DNA of 64,000 nt, from contig CM055096.1 in the NCBI GenBank assembly GCA_029204225.1, positions 38,807,866-38,871,865 of the forward strand. The letters run 5' to 3'. Below, one piece after another: positions 60,642 through 64,000 of the stretch (its first letter is position 1; the number at the start of each line of letters is the position of its first letter). The stretch is from Diphasiastrum complanatum. Its lineage: Eukaryota; Streptophyta; Lycopodiopsida; Lycopodiales; Lycopodiaceae. The position numbers and the translations under genes are program-made. A model generated the notes under the pieces. That model was given only the letters and a program-made list of their open reading frames with translations. It did no database searches and had not been told where the DNA came from.

Positions 60642-61200
60642 TGTGAAAGTACTGAACTTTTAAACCATAAATGGATCTACAAAATATCCACAAGAGTGAT
60701 TGGATTCTTGCTTAACACATATGTTGATCTAGACACAAAAAAGTTGATCTAGATTGGCAATTTGACAAACAACAAGCAAGAACAATCAAAAGCATTGATC
60801 ATAGATGAAATTTGACTCCACATGTGTGAACCAGATGTTGTTGTACGGCCTATAGATAGAGAATGAAGGATGAATCACTTTGGTTTTATTTGGATCACAA
60901 AATCACAATACAAATGTGCAGTAGCTCGCGATTGCCAATGAGCTCCAAAAATAATCTATCTTCTCACTATGGGAGGATGGAATACATAGTGAAAGTCACT
61001 TCCTTTGTAAAGTTAGGTGAATTTCCAACATGTAATAAGGAAGTTAGGTGAATTTCCAGCATGTAATAAGGAAGTTAACTGGGCTTTCTTGCCCTAATTT
61101 GCAACCCTAGCCTCTTTCCAAAAGTCATGCCAAGTAGGTGGCTAGTTGGTCAAATTCCCATCATAAAATTAGGTGTAGGTCCTATAATGTAGGAATCACT
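60642..61200 (-). repeat. Copia LTR, minus orientation
   Basis: TGTGAAAGTACTG at the PBS side. It is the uninterrupted version of the LTR whose halves are at 52880-52944 and 34380-34830. A ~31 bp word (GAAGTTAGGTGAATTTCC...) is tandemly duplicated at about 61010-61075. Right end approximate. Confidence 0.75.
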
Positions 61201-61399
61201 ACCAAATAGACATGGCCAACTCTTTAGAATCAATCTAACCTACACTAGGATATGTTTCCCACGTGGCATCTTGGCCTCACACATGTGGGACCCACTTATG
61301 CACATAATTTACAATATTTTACATGGCTAAATCTGCCAACATTGGCAATTTTTTACATTTATTGGATTTGTTGATTCTTGGATTTGATTATTGTTTTCA

Positions 61400-61756
<357 letters not shown>

Positions 61757-61760
61757 ATTT

Positions 61761-61778
61761 TGGTGCCGTTGTTGGGGA
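61761..61778 (+). other. Ty3/gypsy primer-binding site
   Basis: TGGTGCCGTTGTTGGGGA, close to the TGGCGCCGTTGCCGGGGA found in Tat/Athila-type gypsy elements. Nothing of the gypsy gag follows: a copia LTR begins 130 bp on. Confidence 0.6.
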
Positions 61779-61905
61779 GCAATGCCAAATTTTCATTTTC
61801 AGCATGTTTATGATACATGTATGGTAGTTAGAATGCATTTAGGCATCTTGGTTTTGGGATGCTAGGGTTAGCTTTGCATTATGGATGTGATTTGTGAGAG
61901 TTATG

Positions 61906-62629
61906 TGTGAATATTAGTAAAATATTATCTTCCTATCTCGAGTTTGGGGACATGTCCATGGTTATTTTCATTGTAATATATGTTGTACATAAAAGGTATG
62001 TGAATTGAGCACATAACCTTCTAGAATAGGTCGAGTTTGAGTTAGGTAGATTCAAATTTGATGACATGCTTTAGATAGCATGCAATGTCTTTCGGTACAC
62101 ATGCAAGCCACATGCAATCAGTGCATGCAACATGCAAAGTGGTTTCTATGATCTACACATGTCTAGGAAGGATTATGAGTTGACATGCAGTATATGCAAT
62201 ATCCATGCATGCAGTTACACATGTGGATCTCTAGTAGGTGAGTTAACTCAGTTAAGTGGACTTTCCATGCAACTCCACTGTAGGAATTCAAGTCTCTTTC
62301 ATGTAGGAAAACCTTGGCATGTTTTGCCATATTGTAAATAAGGAGATTTTGGTGTTTTGGACTCACTCTCTCTCTTCCCAAGTTTTCTATCATTGATTTT
62401 CTCTCTCTACCCAAGAGCAGCCTGTTTTTCCCATATTGAGCACTTAGAATTATTTCTGACATTCAATTCTCATAGTAAGAAGTTAGATTTTTCAGTCAGA
62501 TGTATGCCATTGTGCTCTTGCAATAGATTTTTCAAGTACATTGTTCTTTGATCAATCTTGTGCAATCACAACGCCTCAGTAAGATCCTGTAAGGTGTGTG
62601 GTGAATTTCACACATGCTAAAACTTCACA
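61906..62629 (+). repeat. 5' LTR (724 bp)
   Basis: Terminal inverted TGTGAA/TTCACA, followed at once by the PBS. CT-rich leader at 62385-62420. Confidence 0.8.
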
Positions 62630-62642
62630 TGGTATCAGAGCT
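62630..62642 (+). other. Primer-binding site
   Basis: TGGTATCAGAGCT directly after the LTR. Confidence 0.9.
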
Positions 62643-63153
62643 TGATGATTTGAAGAGGTGAGGGTGTATACATCAAATCAACAGCGTTTTTGCTTGTAGG
62701 AACTCAGATTTGGGAGAGGGATTCAAACTTGGTGAAAAACAAGCTATCTGTGGATCATAAGTGGATCAAAACGAGTCTGATCTGCTTTAGCAGAGCCTTG
62801 TATGGACAGAGAGCTCACCGTGTGAAATCAGCCCTCATTTATTGAGTGCTACTTCTCAAGGATTGATCCCAATTTGATGTTCTATAGCTTGTTGGATAGG
62901 TATTGAAGAGTAGAATGTGTTGCTTGAGTTTCTAAATCAATTTAATTTGTTTTTAGAAGAGTTTTAGGCAATCAGAGAGTTTAAGAGAGTACTCAACTTG
63001 TGGGATATGCCAAAGTGAACACACATCAATTCTTTTCACCAATTTCATCAATTTTCACTATCAATCAAGTAGAATTGGATAGAAGTGAGTATTCTGCTTA
63101 GACTTTTCATTTCACACAAATTACTGTGTTTGAGCTAGACTAACTAAGAATCT
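62643..63153 (+). other. Leader, no gag
   Basis: Non-coding sequence where gag would be expected to start; no UBN2 reading was found. Confidence 0.5.
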
Positions 63154-64000
63154 CAATAGTATAGGACAGTTGTTTGATAGTGGATTGGATGTCAAGTTTC
63201 AAGTTGACAAGTGTATAATCTCAAGAGAAAATGAAGTTATTGCTAAAGGATCTAGAATTGGTAAGTTGTACAAACTAGATTCTAGGGAGAGTGCTAACAT
63301 TTCAAATATTTCTTATGAGACCAAGGGTCTTCAGGAGGATCTGTGGCACAAGAGATTGGATCATCCCAATTTCAAAGCCATGCAATCTATGGTCAAGGAA
63401 GGAAATGTTGTTGGACTACCAAAGACACTATCAAAGGAGCTTCTACCCTGTGAAGCTTGTGTGCTGGCAAAATCACACAGAAGGCCTTTTCCTAGATCAA
63501 GCATCAAAACAAAGCAACCATTTGAACTAGTGCACTCTGATGTTCATTTCTCATCAACTAAGAGCAAAGGAAGAGCAAACTGCTTTGTTTCCTTTGTAGA
63601 TGATTATACAAGATATTCTTGGATCTATATGTTGTCTTCAAAAGCCATGGTCTATGATGTTTTTCTTACTTTCAAAGCTTATGTAGAAAAGCAGTTTTCT
63701 TTCAAGTTGAAAGCTTTGAGAAAGTGATAGTAGAGGAGAATACACTTCCAATAAGCTTAAGGCTTTTGTGAGAGAGAAGGCATTCAAAGAGAGTTTTCTT
63801 GTTCATATACTCTTCAGCAAAATGGAGTTGCGGAGAGAAAAAATAGAAATTTGTGTGAATGTGCAAAAGCCATTAGGCTAGAAGCTTCTCTGCCTAAAGA
63901 ATTTTGGGGAGAGGCAGCTGATGTGCAAACTATTTTGTAATAGGCTTCCAAATCTTGCAATAGGAGGAAAAACACCATTTGAGATGTTGTATAAGAAAAA
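63154..64000 (+). pseudogene. copia protease end and integrase, partial
   Basis: Begins at the conserved end of protease (IGQLFDSGLDVKFQVDKC). Then pre-integrase DLWHKRLDHPNFKAM and CEACVLAKSHRRPF, integrase LVHSDVHFSSTKSKG and CFVSFVDDYTRYSWIYML, a stop at 63726, then in shifted frames an EYTSNKLKAF piece, QNGVAERKN (~63820) and GGKTPFEMLYKK at the window end. The catalytic D, D and E positions can be located but lie in different frames. Confidence 0.85.

Larger units (their letters stand above)
61906..64000 (+). mobile_element. Ty1/copia element, 5' part, runs off window
   Basis: LTR 61906-62629 (TGTGAATATT ... AACTTCACA), PBS, a leader, then pol from the end of protease onward. Gag and the protease active site are missing, deleted at about 63150. 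The LTR is a relative, in opposite orientation, of the nested element's LTR at 26947-27814 (shared AGGTATGTGAATTGAGCACATA). Confidence 0.82.

Overview
This is plant nuclear DNA, about 58% AT or more by eye. It holds one convincing host gene and a dense graveyard of nested LTR retrotransposons. The evidence for a plant is: a class-XII-type LRR receptor kinase with a single intron; Ty1/copia pol genes with primer-binding sites complementary to initiator Met tRNA (TGGTATCAGAGC); Ty3/gypsy PBS remnants; and interstitial CCCTAAA (Arabidopsis-type telomere) motifs. Very long (CT)n tracts recur throughout. I cannot name the species. A vascular plant with a large, repeat-rich genome fits.

Layout. 1-1.4 kb: copia gag/RT and gypsy protease scraps. 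2.2-5.8 kb: the receptor-kinase gene (exon 1 2619-5217, intron 5218-5323, exon 2 5324-5784; 1019 residues), preceded by a TATA-like box and a small upstream ORF. 6.8-10.4 kb: a CT tract and degraded copia RNase H and gag. 10.4-17.5 kb: two copies of a probable Ptta/En/Spm (Transposase_24-like) gene fragment, one abutting an old copia element (10862-15907) whose central 2.7 kb is inverted. 17.7-21.7 kb: a four-unit tandem array of ~556 bp repeats, each with CCCTAAA motifs and a (CT)n tract, bracketed by hairpin-bearing repeats. 22-33 kb: mostly minus-strand copia sequence. It includes a clean nested LTR element with a perfect CTATA target duplication, and a chimeric gag. 33-34.4 and 53-54.3 kb: two copies of a ~1.3 kb LTR whose outer flanks are the two halves of one broken host LTR. 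35.7-43.3 kb: two divergently oriented LTRs of one copia family, the right one heading the best-preserved copia element (37748-43264). 43-48.6 kb: gypsy gag, then a second member of that copia family with its own internal inversion and lesions in the protease and integrase active sites, then another LTR. 48.6-52.2 kb: nothing recognised. 52.2-61.2 kb: copia pol remnants and LTRs. 61.4-64 kb: a compound (TG)n(GA)n repeat, a gypsy LTR end/PBS, and the start of a plus-strand copia element that runs off the window.

Only the receptor kinase looks functional. It is predicted to be a plasma-membrane, non-RD kinase of the pattern-recognition type (FLS2/EFR/Xa21 class). Every transposon gene examined carries stops, frameshifts, deletions or active-site losses, although the LTRs of the 37.7 kb element differ at only about nine sites over ~380 bp and so are fairly young.

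The most unusual signal is structural. Two separate copia elements (10.9-15.9 kb and 45-47.7 kb) carry internal inversions that keep their domains collinear once the block is turned back, and two further loci look compatible with the same process. A second theme is that CT microsatellites sit at one fixed place inside several LTRs, just downstream of the TATA box, as if expanded from a CT-rich leader.
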